64,000 nt of DNA, from contig JACPOP010000015.1 of the NCBI GenBank assembly GCA_016191465.1, positions 274,261 through 338,260 on the forward strand. The letters run 5' to 3'. Source of the DNA: Chloroflexota bacterium. GTDB taxonomy: Bacteria; Chloroflexota; UBA6077; CF-72. How positions within the stretch are numbered: the first letter of the stretch is position 1; every line of letters starts with the position of its first letter. The position numbers and the translations under genes were made by a program. Positions 9,180-17,098 of the stretch are shown here, piece after piece. The notes under the pieces are model-generated. The model was not told where the DNA came from. It saw only the letters and a list, made by a program, of their open reading frames with translations, and did not search any database.

Positions 9180-9486
9180 GAATGCATTTCCTCCCCGGTG
9201 CCGTTCGTTACCGTAGCGCGAATGGTTTGCACTGTCGAGTCACGAACGGACTACACGGGCCTCGCCCACGGCCCTCAAGCACGTCGCTGCCGCCCACCGC
9301 GCTGGTGCGTCCGGTCAACTGCCGGCACCATCCAACCAGCCAGGCTGCTCCCACTCACTCGAGTTTTAGGAATGGGTTAACACTTCCTGGTTCCGCCGAG
9401 TGGTCCGGGGCGCCATACTGCGCGCACGAATCGAGGCGGGTCTGTCGCACCGTGTCGCACGCGGACAGCCTGCAAGGATGCCCGGT
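9180..9486. other. Divergent intergenic region (307 nt)
   Basis: This is the only gap above 300 nt. It separates the minus-strand DUF3494 gene from the plus-strand HlyD gene. It holds the DUF3494 ribosome binding site (9188-9194) and a CATACT box (9413-9418) about 70 nt before the HlyD start that could be a -10 element. A small A+T-richer patch around GGGTTAACAC (9373-9382) contains the GTTAAC palindrome. No RNA gene or further coding potential was recognised. Confidence 0.5.
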
Positions 9487-11994
9487 ATGCAACTCACCGC
9501 TCCGCTGGCTGGCACCCGCCGCCTACCCGTGCTTCGGCCAAAGCTCGGCCGGCTGCTGTGGGCGGTTCCAATCGTCGCATTGCTGGGCGCCGGCGCATAT
9601 GTCGTGGTGCCACGGGTGCTCGCCCCCGCGGCGCCTGTCGCTACGGGCCAGGTTGTCACCGTCCGGCGCGCATCTGTGGCGCAGACGGTCAGCGCCACGG
9701 GCAGCACGGTCGCCACCAAGCAGGCGAAGCTGGTGTTCGCGGCGAGCGGGCGTCTCAAAGAGATACCGGTTGCTCTGGGGGACACCGTGCGGGCCGGGCA
9801 GGTGTTGGGGCGTTTGACCGACGACGCCCAGCGGCTGAAGCTGGCCCAGGCGAAGTCCCAACTGGCCGCGGCGCAGCTGAAGCTCGACGCGCTCAGCGAC
9901 GGCGCGACGGCCGAGGAGATCGCCGCGGCCCAGTCCGCGTACGACGCCGCGATGGCAAAGCTTACGGACGTGCGGAAGGGTGCCACGTCGAGCGACCTGG
10001 TCGCCGCGCGGGCGTCGGTGTCCCAGGCCCAGACGTCGTTCGACCAGGCCTCCGGCAAGATCCAGACGCTCGAATCTGGCGCCACCGACGCCGACCGCGC
10101 GGCGGCCGAGGCCTCGCTGGTGAGCGCCCGGAACAACCTGCTGTCCAGCCAGGCCAAGTTGACGCAGCTCAAGAATGGCGCGACTCCTGAGGACACGGCC
10201 GCGGCCAAGAGCAGCGTCGACTCGGCGCGCGCGAGCCTGCAGTCCGCGCTCTCGAAACTGGATCAGGTCAAGGCCTCGACCGCCCAGGGCAGCCCCGACG
10301 TTGTGTCGGCGCAGGCCGCCGTGGTGAAGGCGCAGGCGGACCTGGACCAGGCTCAGCGCACCGTCGGCCTGCTCAAAGATCAGTTAATCCTGGCGCAGGC
10401 CGACCTGGAGACGAAGTCGCACGCGGTGGATGTCGCCAAGCAAGCAGCCCAGGACGTGTGCGGGCGCAATGGCGACTCGTCCACCCCTTGCCGGCAGGAG
10501 CAGAACAAGATCGATTCCGCGTACTCCGCCCAGTACGCGGCCCAGCAGAAGGTCGTTAATCTCACTCCGGACAACGGCGCGGACGTGCGGACGGCGAACC
10601 AGGCAGTGGTCACGGCAAAGGCCGGCCTGGAGAGCGCTCGGGCAAAGCTCGAGCAACTCAAGGCGACGACGGCCATCCCCACGGATGTGACGGCTGCCCA
10701 GAGTAGCGTGGACTCCGCGCGCGCATCGCTGACGAGCGCGGAAGCGAAGCTGAAGGCTGTCCAGCTTGGGCCGACGCAGGCCGATCTTGTGGCGGCCCAG
10801 ACGGCGGTGGATACGGCCCAGGCGAACGTGCTGTCGGCGCAGGCAAAGCTGGATGGCCTCGGCCTGGCCACCCAGCAGGACCTGGATTCCGCGTACTCGG
10901 CGCAGGCGAGCGCGGCGGCGGGGCTCCAGAGCGCACAGGCGAAGCTCGATCAGCTTCTCGCGGGCCCCACCCGCTCCGACGTCGCCTCGGCGCAGAGCCA
11001 GGTGGCCTCGGCGCAGTCGTCACTGGTGCTCAAAGCGGCGCCCGCGAAGGTCAGCGACCTCGCCATTCAGCAGGAGGCGGTACGGCAGGCGGAGCTGAGC
11101 GTCCAGTCGGCGCAGCTTGACCTCGACAACACGGTCCTCACCGCGCCATTCGCGGGGGTGGTCGCCGCGATCGCCGGGAACGTTGGCGAGAACGCGCCCA
11201 CGGGCACGGCCGGATTCATCACCTTGCTCGACCCGACGCAGGTGCGCGTGGACGTTACCGTGGACGAGACGGACGTGGCCCGGGTCCAGATCGGGAAGGC
11301 AGCGCTGGTGACGTTTGATGCGCTGCCCACGCGGCCCTACGTGGGCAGGGTGGTGGCGGTCTCGCCGAGCGGCACCCTCACGCAGGGCGTGGTGAGCTAC
11401 CAGGTGAGCATGAGCATCGAGCCGCTCCGCGTGGGGCCGAATGGGAATGCGCAGGGGCTCAACCCCTCTGGGCTGCCGAGCACCGGGACCAGCAGCGCCC
11501 TCCAGGCGCCTCCACCGAATGGTGCCGGCGAGACCCGCGGGCCGGGGCGGCAGGGACAGGACGCGGCGAGCGGAGACCGGCCACAGCAGGGTCGAGCGGC
11601 GGGTCGGCCAGGCGGTGAGCAGCCGGCAGCCCTCGAGGCGCCGTTCATCCTGCCCGCCGGATTGACCGCGAGTACCGTCATCACCATCGAGCAGCGTGAG
11701 AACGTGCTCGTGGTGCCCAACCGGGCCGTTCGCCGCCAGGGACGAAACCAGGTGGTAGAAGTGCGCCTGCCGGATGGGACATCCGAGATGCGGACCGTGC
11801 GAACCGGCATCCAGAGCGACCAGTCCATCGAGATCCTCGAAGGCGTGTCCGAGGGTGAAGAGGCAGTGATTCCTTCGACCACTGCCCGCCAGCCGGCGGT
11901 GAGCGGCGTGCCCGGAGTGACGGGCGGTGGCGGTGGCGAGGGTGCGCGCCCAGGCGCGGTCCAGCAATCGGGCCTGACGCTCCCAGGCCGCTGA
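9487..11994 (+). CDS. HlyD/MacA-family efflux adaptor with long coiled-coil hairpin
   Basis: This 835-residue membrane-fusion-type protein would link a MacB-like ABC exporter to the outside. An N-terminal membrane segment (WAVPIVALLGAGAYVVVP) is followed by a lipoyl half-motif (ASGRLKEIPVALGDTVRAGQ). A very long Ala/Gln/Ser-rich helical hairpin comes next (about residues 130-560), built of degenerate repeats such as AQSSVDSARASLTSAEAKL. The second lipoyl half (LTAPFAGVVAAIAGNVGEN) and a beta-barrel region (VRVDVTVDETDVARVQIGKA) follow. A Pro/Gly/Gln-rich insert (about residues 655-715) interrupts the distal domain. The start at 9487 has AAGGA (9474-9478) 8 nt upstream; 9478 is an alternative. 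It is far longer than typical MacA (about 370 residues) because of the hairpin. The ATPase and permease genes follow at 12584 and 13384. Confidence 0.88.
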   Translation: MQLTAPLAGTRRLPVLRPKLGRLLWAVPIVALLGAGAYVVVPRVLAPAAPVATGQVVTVRRASVAQTVSATGSTVATKQAKLVFAASGRLKEIPVALGDTVRAGQVLGRLTDDAQRLKLAQAKSQLAAAQLKLDALSDGATAEEIAAAQSAYDAAMAKLTDVRKGATSSDLVAARASVSQAQTSFDQASGKIQTLESGATDADRAAAEASLVSARNNLLSSQAKLTQLKNGATPEDTAAAKSSVDSARASLQSALSKLDQVKASTAQGSPDVVSAQAAVVKAQADLDQAQRTVGLLKDQLILAQADLETKSHAVDVAKQAAQDVCGRNGDSSTPCRQEQNKIDSAYSAQYAAQQKVVNLTPDNGADVRTANQAVVTAKAGLESARAKLEQLKATTAIPTDVTAAQSSVDSARASLTSAEAKLKAVQLGPTQADLVAAQTAVDTAQANVLSAQAKLDGLGLATQQDLDSAYSAQASAAAGLQSAQAKLDQLLAGPTRSDVASAQSQVASAQSSLVLKAAPAKVSDLAIQQEAVRQAELSVQSAQLDLDNTVLTAPFAGVVAAIAGNVGENAPTGTAGFITLLDPTQVRVDVTVDETDVARVQIGKAALVTFDALPTRPYVGRVVAVSPSGTLTQGVVSYQVSMSIEPLRVGPNGNAQGLNPSGLPSTGTSSALQAPPPNGAGETRGPGRQGQDAASGDRPQQGRAAGRPGGEQPAALEAPFILPAGLTASTVITIEQRENVLVVPNRAVRRQGRNQVVEVRLPDGTSEMRTVRTGIQSDQSIEILEGVSEGEEAVIPSTTARQPAVSGVPGVTGGGGGEGARPGAVQQSGLTLPGR

Positions 11995-12009
11995 TGGGCG
12001 AGTTGCACG

Positions 12010-12027
12010 TTCAAAGTTCCAAGTTCG
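12010..12027 (+). repeat. Short copy of AAGTTCC heptamer repeat
   Basis: TTCAAAGTTCCAAGTTCG contains about two units of the AAGTTCC heptamer that forms longer arrays at 23185, 29554 and 29695. It lies in the 115-nt gap between the HlyD and RmlC-like genes. Confidence 0.55.
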
Positions 12028-12093
12028 CCGAAGGTGTGGTGGTGAACGTGCCACGCTGTCTGCTCGGGCGGAGCATTGAGCGCCCTGCTTCGG

Positions 12094-12099
12094 TAGGCT
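12094..12099 (+). promoter_or_regulatory. Putative -10 box TAGGCT
   Basis: TAGGCT ends 10 nt before the ATG at 12110, the same placement seen before other genes here. It suggests the epimerase-like gene is also transcribed separately from the HlyD gene upstream. Confidence 0.3.
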
Positions 12100-12109
12100 C
12101 TGTCTCCAC

Positions 12110-12559
12110 ATGATTCAAGACGTCATTCTCAAGCCGCTTGTCGCTCACAACGACGACCGCGGTTTCTTCATGGAGATCCTGCGCGAGACAGATCCGTTCT
12201 TTACCCGGTTCGGGCAGAGCAGCTTTTCCATCATGTACCCGGGCGCCGTGAAGGCGTGGCACCACCATCGCCAGCAGGACGACATCTGGTTCTTCGTCTC
12301 TGGCATGGCCCAGGTGGGGCTGTACGACCTGCGCGAAGGTTCGCCCACCTTCGAGGAGACGAACACCGTGTACCTCGGTGAGCATAACCGCCAGGTGTTG
12401 TTCATCCCTCACGGCGTTGCCCACGGCTACCGGCCGATCGGCACCACGCCGGCCGCGCTGGTCTACTTCACCACCCACACCTACGACCCGAACGACGAGC
12501 TGCGGCTGGACTGGAATGACACGCGGATCGGCTTCGACTGGACCACAAAGAACAAGTAG
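12110..12559 (+). CDS. dTDP-4-dehydrorhamnose 3,5-epimerase-like (RmlC) cupin
   Basis: The 149-residue protein has RmlC-family features: NDDRGFFMEILRE near the N-terminus, PGAVKAWHHHRQQDDIWFFV with the conserved His cluster, RQVLFIPHGVAHGYRPIG, and a C-terminal NDELRLDWNDTRIGFDW. RmlC enzymes epimerise dTDP-4-keto-6-deoxy sugars for rhamnose and related sugars. At 149 residues it is shorter than typical RmlC (about 180), so it may be a WxcM/FdtA-like sugar isomerase or a non-catalytic cupin. No other rml gene is nearby. It sits between the efflux adaptor and the ABC ATPase, an unexpected position, and is preceded by its own TAGGCT box. Confidence 0.8.
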   Translation: MIQDVILKPLVAHNDDRGFFMEILRETDPFFTRFGQSSFSIMYPGAVKAWHHHRQQDDIWFFVSGMAQVGLYDLREGSPTFEETNTVYLGEHNRQVLFIPHGVAHGYRPIGTTPAALVYFTTHTYDPNDELRLDWNDTRIGFDWTTKNK

Positions 12560-12583
12560 GCCCGGACCGCATCAACCACCGTC

Positions 12584-13387
12584 ATGAGCATTCGCCTCGT
12601 CGACATCAGCAAGGTCTACCGCATGGCCGGAGCCTCGGGGATCGAGGTGCACGCTCTGCGCGGGGTCTCGGTGGACATTGCCGACGGCGAGCTGGTCTCG
12701 ATCATGGGCCCCAGCGGCTCGGGCAAAAGTACGCTCATGAATATCCTGGGCTGCCTGGACACGCCCTCAACCGGGACGTACGTGCTGGATGGGGAGGATG
12801 TCAGCACCCTTCGCGAGGATGCGCTGGCTCGGGCCAGGAGCCGCAAGATCGGCTTCGTGTTTCAGCAATTCAATCTGCTGGCCCGCACCCCGGCGGTGGA
12901 GCAGGTGGAGCTGCCGCTGGTCTACTCGGGCGCGCGCGGCGACCGTCGCCGTCGGGCACTGGCCGCGCTCGACGCGGTTGGTCTGGCGGACCGTGCCCAC
13001 CACAAGCCGACCGAGCTTTCGGGAGGGCAGCAGCAGCGGGTGGCGATTGCGCGGGCGCTCGTCAACGAGCCCAGCCTGATCCTGGCCGACGAGCCCACCG
13101 GTGCGCTGGATTCGCGCACCAGCCTTGAGATCATGGCCATCTTCCAGCGCCTCAACCGCGAGCAGAACCTGACCGTCGTATTCGTCACGCACGAGCCGGA
13201 CATCGCCTTTCACACGCGCCGCATCATCCACATCCGCGACGGCCGGATCAGCCGTGACGAAGCGGTACCCGCCGAGCGCTTCCGCGACGCCGAAGCCGCG
13301 CTGCGTGCGCTCGATAGCCCGCCAGCGGTCGCGGAAGGGCCAGGGGCGTACTTGCGCGCCCTGGAGCCGGCGATGGTGAGCGCATGA
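12584..13387 (+). CDS. MacB/LolD-type ABC transporter ATP-binding protein
   Basis: The 267-residue ATPase carries Walker A (GPSGSGKST), Q-loop ([20 protein letters not shown]), signature ([15 protein letters not shown]), Walker B ([12 protein letters not shown]) and the switch His ([10 protein letters not shown]). It belongs to the MacB/LolD/FtsE branch, whose members drive mechanotransmission export rather than classical translocation. The stop overlaps the permease start as ATGA (13384-13387), so the two are translationally coupled. The C-terminal 35 residues past the nucleotide-binding domain are a variable tail. Together with the HlyD protein at 9487 it would form a MacAB-like export machine; the substrate (peptide, lipid or drug) is unknown. 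Confidence 0.95.
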   Translation: MSIRLVDISKVYRMAGASGIEVHALRGVSVDIADGELVSIMGPSGSGKSTLMNILGCLDTPSTGTYVLDGEDVSTLREDALARARSRKIGFVFQQFNLLARTPAVEQVELPLVYSGARGDRRRRALAALDAVGLADRAHHKPTELSGGQQQRVAIARALVNEPSLILADEPTGALDSRTSLEIMAIFQRLNREQNLTVVFVTHEPDIAFHTRRIIHIRDGRISRDEAVPAERFRDAEAALRALDSPPAVAEGPGAYLRALEPAMVSA

Positions 13388-14649
13388 CGGGTTTCACGCC
13401 GGTCCGCGTGGCGCTCCGGGCGCTGGGTGCAAACAAGCTGCGCACGACGCTTACGATGCTAGGGATCGTCATCGGCGTCGGCGCGGTCATCGCGCTCATG
13501 TCCATTGGCAAGGGCGCTCAGGCATCCGTCACGGCATCAATCCAGAGCCAGGGCACCAACCTCCTGTTCATCCGCCCGGGCGCCAGCAGCCAGGGAGGGG
13601 TTCGCCAGGCCGGCGGCGCACCGACCCTCACCATCGAAGACGCCGATGCCATCGCCGCTTCGATCCCGACGGTTTCGGGCGTGGCGCCGGAGCTGGGCAC
13701 GGTCGCGCAACTGCTTGTGCGTGGTCAGAACTGGAACACCCGAGTCACCGGTACCAACGACGAGTACCCCACGGTACGCAACACGAACGTCGCATCAGGG
13801 GAGTGGTTCAGCCGCCAGCAGATGGACAGCCGCTCGTTAGTCATTGTCCTGGGGGACACCGTGGCCAAGCAGCTCTTTCCCGACCAGGATGCAATCGGCG
13901 AGCTGGTCCGCGTGAGCGCGGGAGGGCGCACTGGCTCCCAGTTTCGCGTGATTGGCGTGACGGAGGCCAAGGGCGGCAGTAGCTTTGGCAACCAGGATGA
14001 CCAGGTGTACGTGCCTGTTACGACACTCCAGGCTCGCCTGTTTGCCCAGCGCAACGCCCGCGGCGCGCCCAACGTCAGCACCATCAACGTCCAGATGGTC
14101 AACGAAAATGCCCAGGCCGCGACCATCGCCGATATCGGCGAGCTGCTGCGGGCGCGCCATAAAGTCGTGCAGGATGACTTCACCGTTCAGAGCCAGCAGG
14201 ACATTTTGAACACCCTCGGGCAGGTTCTCGGAACCTTCACACTCCTGCTGGGCGCCATCGCGGGAATTTCCCTCGTGGTGGGCGGAATTGGGATCATGAA
14301 CATCATGCTGGTCAGTGTCACCGAGCGCACCCGCGAGATCGGCATCCGGAAGGCCGTCGGCGCGCGCCGCAAGGACATTCTGACGCAGTTCCTGGTGGAG
14401 TCGGTGGTGGTGAGCGTTCTGGGCGGGGCTATCGGGGTGGCGATGGGTACCGGGATCTCCCAGTTGATCAGCCGCATCCAGGTTCCTGCTCAGGGCGGCG
14501 GAGCACCGCAGTCGCTCACGACTCAGGTGGGGCTGGATTCGGTCCTCCTCGCCTTCGGCGTCTCGGCCGCCGTGGGCCTGTTCTTCGGGATCTATCCGGC
14601 CACCCGAGCCTCCCGGCTCCACCCGATAGAGGCGCTTCGTTATGAGTAG
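13384..14649 (+). CDS. MacB-like ABC transporter permease (MacB_PCD + FtsX)
   Basis: The 421-residue protein has the MacB permease plan. The N-terminal helix ([23 protein letters not shown]) precedes a large extracytoplasmic MacB_PCD domain (about residues 45-270). Three C-terminal FtsX-type helices follow ([43 protein letters not shown] and [20 protein letters not shown]). The coupling segment [20 protein letters not shown] is typical of the family, as is the ending [17 protein letters not shown]. It overlaps the ATPase by 4 nt and is followed 12 nt later by a response regulator, so transport and regulation are probably in one operon. Confidence 0.95.
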   Translation: MTGFTPVRVALRALGANKLRTTLTMLGIVIGVGAVIALMSIGKGAQASVTASIQSQGTNLLFIRPGASSQGGVRQAGGAPTLTIEDADAIAASIPTVSGVAPELGTVAQLLVRGQNWNTRVTGTNDEYPTVRNTNVASGEWFSRQQMDSRSLVIVLGDTVAKQLFPDQDAIGELVRVSAGGRTGSQFRVIGVTEAKGGSSFGNQDDQVYVPVTTLQARLFAQRNARGAPNVSTINVQMVNENAQAATIADIGELLRARHKVVQDDFTVQSQQDILNTLGQVLGTFTLLLGAIAGISLVVGGIGIMNIMLVSVTERTREIGIRKAVGARRKDILTQFLVESVVVSVLGGAIGVAMGTGISQLISRIQVPAQGGGAPQSLTTQVGLDSVLLAFGVSAAVGLFFGIYPATRASRLHPIEALRYE

Positions 14650-14661
14650 CGGGCGAACCGC

Positions 14662-15399
14662 ATGACGACCATCCTGGTCGCCGACGACGAGCGCAACATC
14701 GTCCAACTGTGCCGCATGTACCTCACCAATGAGGGCTTCACGGTCGAGACGGCCACGAACGGGCGTGAGGCGCTGGACCGCGTCCACCAGACGAAGCCCG
14801 CGCTCGTGATCCTGGACCTGATGATGCCCGAGATGGACGGCTGGGAGGTCTGCCGCCGCATCCGCAAAGAGAGCGACGTGCCGATCATCATGCTCACGGC
14901 GCGCGGCGACGACGTCGACAAGATCGTGGGCCTCGAATTGGGCGCCGACGACTACGTGACGAAGCCATTCAATCCACGCGAGCTGGTGGCGCGTGTGAAG
15001 GCGGTGTTGCGCCGCTACCAGGCCAGCACGACGCCCGCGCGCATCCTGCACGTGGGCAATCTCACGATCGACGCCGAACGGCGCGAGGTGACCGTGGGCG
15101 GCCGGGTTGTGGAGCTCCGTCCCAAGGAGTTCGACCTGCTCTCGACGCTGGCCAAGAACCCCGGCGTGGTGTTCGATCGGGAGAAGCTGCTGAAGCTGGC
15201 GTGGGGCTACGAGTACTTTGGCGATTCACGCACGGTGGACGTGCACGTCACGTGGCTGCGGGACAAGCTACGCGCCAGCACCGCGCGCATCCAGACCGTC
15301 TGGGGGGTGGGCTACAAGCTCGTCGAGACGGACGGCTCGGATCCGGACCTGGGCCGACGGAAGAAGTCGGCACCCGCGGAAGCCGCCGGGAGCGAGTGA
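14662..15399 (+). CDS. OmpR/PhoB-family response regulator
   Basis: The 245-residue regulator has a receiver domain with the acidic pair in LVADDERN, phospho-acceptor Asp52 in VILDLMMPEMDG, Thr in IIMLTARGDD and Lys in DDYVTKPF. A C-terminal winged helix follows (LTIDAERREVTVGGRVVELR through VDVHVTWLRDKLR). It lies 12 nt after the MacB-like permease and directly before its kinase. This suggests the pair senses the compound or stress handled by the exporter and regulates the cluster, although no operator was identified. The C-terminal 20 residues (Lys/Ala/Glu-rich) extend past the usual end of the domain. Confidence 0.95.
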   Translation: MTTILVADDERNIVQLCRMYLTNEGFTVETATNGREALDRVHQTKPALVILDLMMPEMDGWEVCRRIRKESDVPIIMLTARGDDVDKIVGLELGADDYVTKPFNPRELVARVKAVLRRYQASTTPARILHVGNLTIDAERREVTVGGRVVELRPKEFDLLSTLAKNPGVVFDREKLLKLAWGYEYFGDSRTVDVHVTWLRDKLRASTARIQTVWGVGYKLVETDGSDPDLGRRKKSAPAEAAGSE

Positions 15400-15401
15400 G
15401 C

Positions 15402-16949
15402 GTGTCCATCCGTTCGTTCCTCGCGCCATCGCTCAGGCTGCGGCTGATTGCCTCCTTCGCGGCCGTCATCGGGCTCTCCCTGCTGCTCGCGAGCGGATCC
15501 TTCATCTACCTGCTGCGCGATTACCAGACAGAGCGCGAAAAGGACCGCCTGGGCACCCTGGCGCTGAGCGCATCCGGGCAGGTCTTCCTGCAGCTGCGGC
15601 GCGGGGTTCCCATCCAGGAGATCGCCACGCAGATCGACGACATGGCCGCGCGCGCCGGCGTCCGCATCCTGTTGCTGGACAACGGCGGCACGGTCATGCG
15701 CGATTCGGAAGAAGACCATTTGCTCAACCGCGTGCTGACGCTGCCGCCATCGCCACCGCCGAGCCGGGACCAGCGTCGCGAGGTGTACCAGGGGAACATG
15801 ACCTCGCCCACGGGCGACCCGATGTACGCGGTCATTCCGAGTCCGCCTCCGGGCTCGAGCTATCGACTGGTCGTCGTTGCCCCGGAGCAGAGCTTGACGA
15901 GTACCTGGCGGGAGATCCTGCCCCGGTTGGCGCTGGCGTTTCTCGGTTCCCTGGCCGTGTCCGTGGCGCTCGCCTGGTGGCTCGCGTCGTCCATCACCCG
16001 CCCGCTGGTGCGCATTACCCATGCGTCGGAAGAGATGGCGCGAGGGAACCTGGACCAGCAGATCGAGGGCCTCACCACGTCGGGCGAGATTGGCCGTCTG
16101 GCGGTGGCGTTCAACCTCATGGCGCGTGAGGTGGGCCGTTCACACCGGGCCATGCGCGACCTGCTGGCAAATGTGAGCCACGACTTGCGGACGCCGCTGA
16201 CGTCCATCCAGGGCTTCTCGGGCGCGCTCGTGGACGGAACCCTGGCGGGTGAGGCGGGTGCCCGCGAGGCCGGCAAAGTGATTGGCGAAGAGGCGGAGCG
16301 GATGAGCCGGCTTGTCGAGGACCTGCTGTACCTTGGGCGCATCGAGGCTGGCCAGGTGGTGATTGCACGGTCCAGGGTGGACGTGGGCGACCTTGTCCGT
16401 GCGGCCAAGCATCGCTTCAGCCTGCGGGCCGAAGGTGCCGGGATCGCCCTCGTGGCAGAGGAGCCCGACCACATCCTTGTTGAGGGCGACCCGCACCGCC
16501 TCGCCCAGGTGCTGGACAACCTGCTGGACAATGCCCTCAAGCACACCCCGGCCGGCGGGACCGTCACCGTGGCAGCGCGTTCCGAGAGTCCCCGCGGGGC
16601 GGGTGCCGCGCGGGCCCGCGCGGGGAAGGTGCTCGTATCCGTCCACAACACCGGCTCGTTTATCCCGAAGGAAGAGCTTGAGCGGGTCTTCGAGCGCTTT
16701 TACCAGGTGGACAAATCGCGGGCCGCGCGGCCCGGTGAAGGTCGTGGCCTGGGACTTGCCATCGCGAGCGAGGTTGTGCATGCCCACCGAGGATCCATCA
16801 CCGTAAAGAGTGATCGGCAATCAGGGACGGTGTTCACGGTGACGCTGCCAATGCTTGGGGGATCACCCGAGCGAAACGTACACTCCTCTGAACCCGCGCG
16901 GCGGGACGCGCTCGTCGCCGGCGCTCCCGTGCCGGCGCGACGGGGCTGA
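15402..16949 (+). CDS. Membrane sensor histidine kinase (HAMP, HisKA, HATPase_c)
   Basis: The 515-residue kinase has an N-terminal membrane helix (about residues 12-34), an extracytoplasmic sensor domain of about 130 residues and a second helix (LALAFLGSLAVSVALAWWLA). A HAMP linker (ITRPLVRITHASEEMARGNL) and HisKA follow, with phospho-acceptor His260 in LLANVSHDLRTPLTSIQGF. The HATPase domain shows VLDNLLDNALKHTP, FERFYQVDKSR and GRGLGLAIASEVV. Two in-frame GTG codons are possible: 15396 overlaps the regulator's stop as GTGA, while 15402 has GGGAG (15388-15392) 9 nt upstream and is preferred. It is the cognate kinase of the regulator at 14662. The last 35 residues are an unstructured Arg/Ala-rich tail. 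Confidence 0.93.
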   Translation: MSIRSFLAPSLRLRLIASFAAVIGLSLLLASGSFIYLLRDYQTEREKDRLGTLALSASGQVFLQLRRGVPIQEIATQIDDMAARAGVRILLLDNGGTVMRDSEEDHLLNRVLTLPPSPPPSRDQRREVYQGNMTSPTGDPMYAVIPSPPPGSSYRLVVVAPEQSLTSTWREILPRLALAFLGSLAVSVALAWWLASSITRPLVRITHASEEMARGNLDQQIEGLTTSGEIGRLAVAFNLMAREVGRSHRAMRDLLANVSHDLRTPLTSIQGFSGALVDGTLAGEAGAREAGKVIGEEAERMSRLVEDLLYLGRIEAGQVVIARSRVDVGDLVRAAKHRFSLRAEGAGIALVAEEPDHILVEGDPHRLAQVLDNLLDNALKHTPAGGTVTVAARSESPRGAGAARARAGKVLVSVHNTGSFIPKEELERVFERFYQVDKSRAARPGEGRGLGLAIASEVVHAHRGSITVKSDRQSGTVFTVTLPMLGGSPERNVHSSEPARRDALVAGAPVPARRG

Positions 16950-17098
16950 TCGCCGGGCTGGCTTCCGCGCTCGTGCGCCCCCGGGCTCCGTGCAGCGGAG
17001 CCCGGTTGGCGGATAGGTCACATCGGGCGGACTCGGTCGAGCGAGCCTGGCGTGGACGCTGTCCGCGGGTTCTGCTGCCTCGCATCTCTCCACCGACC

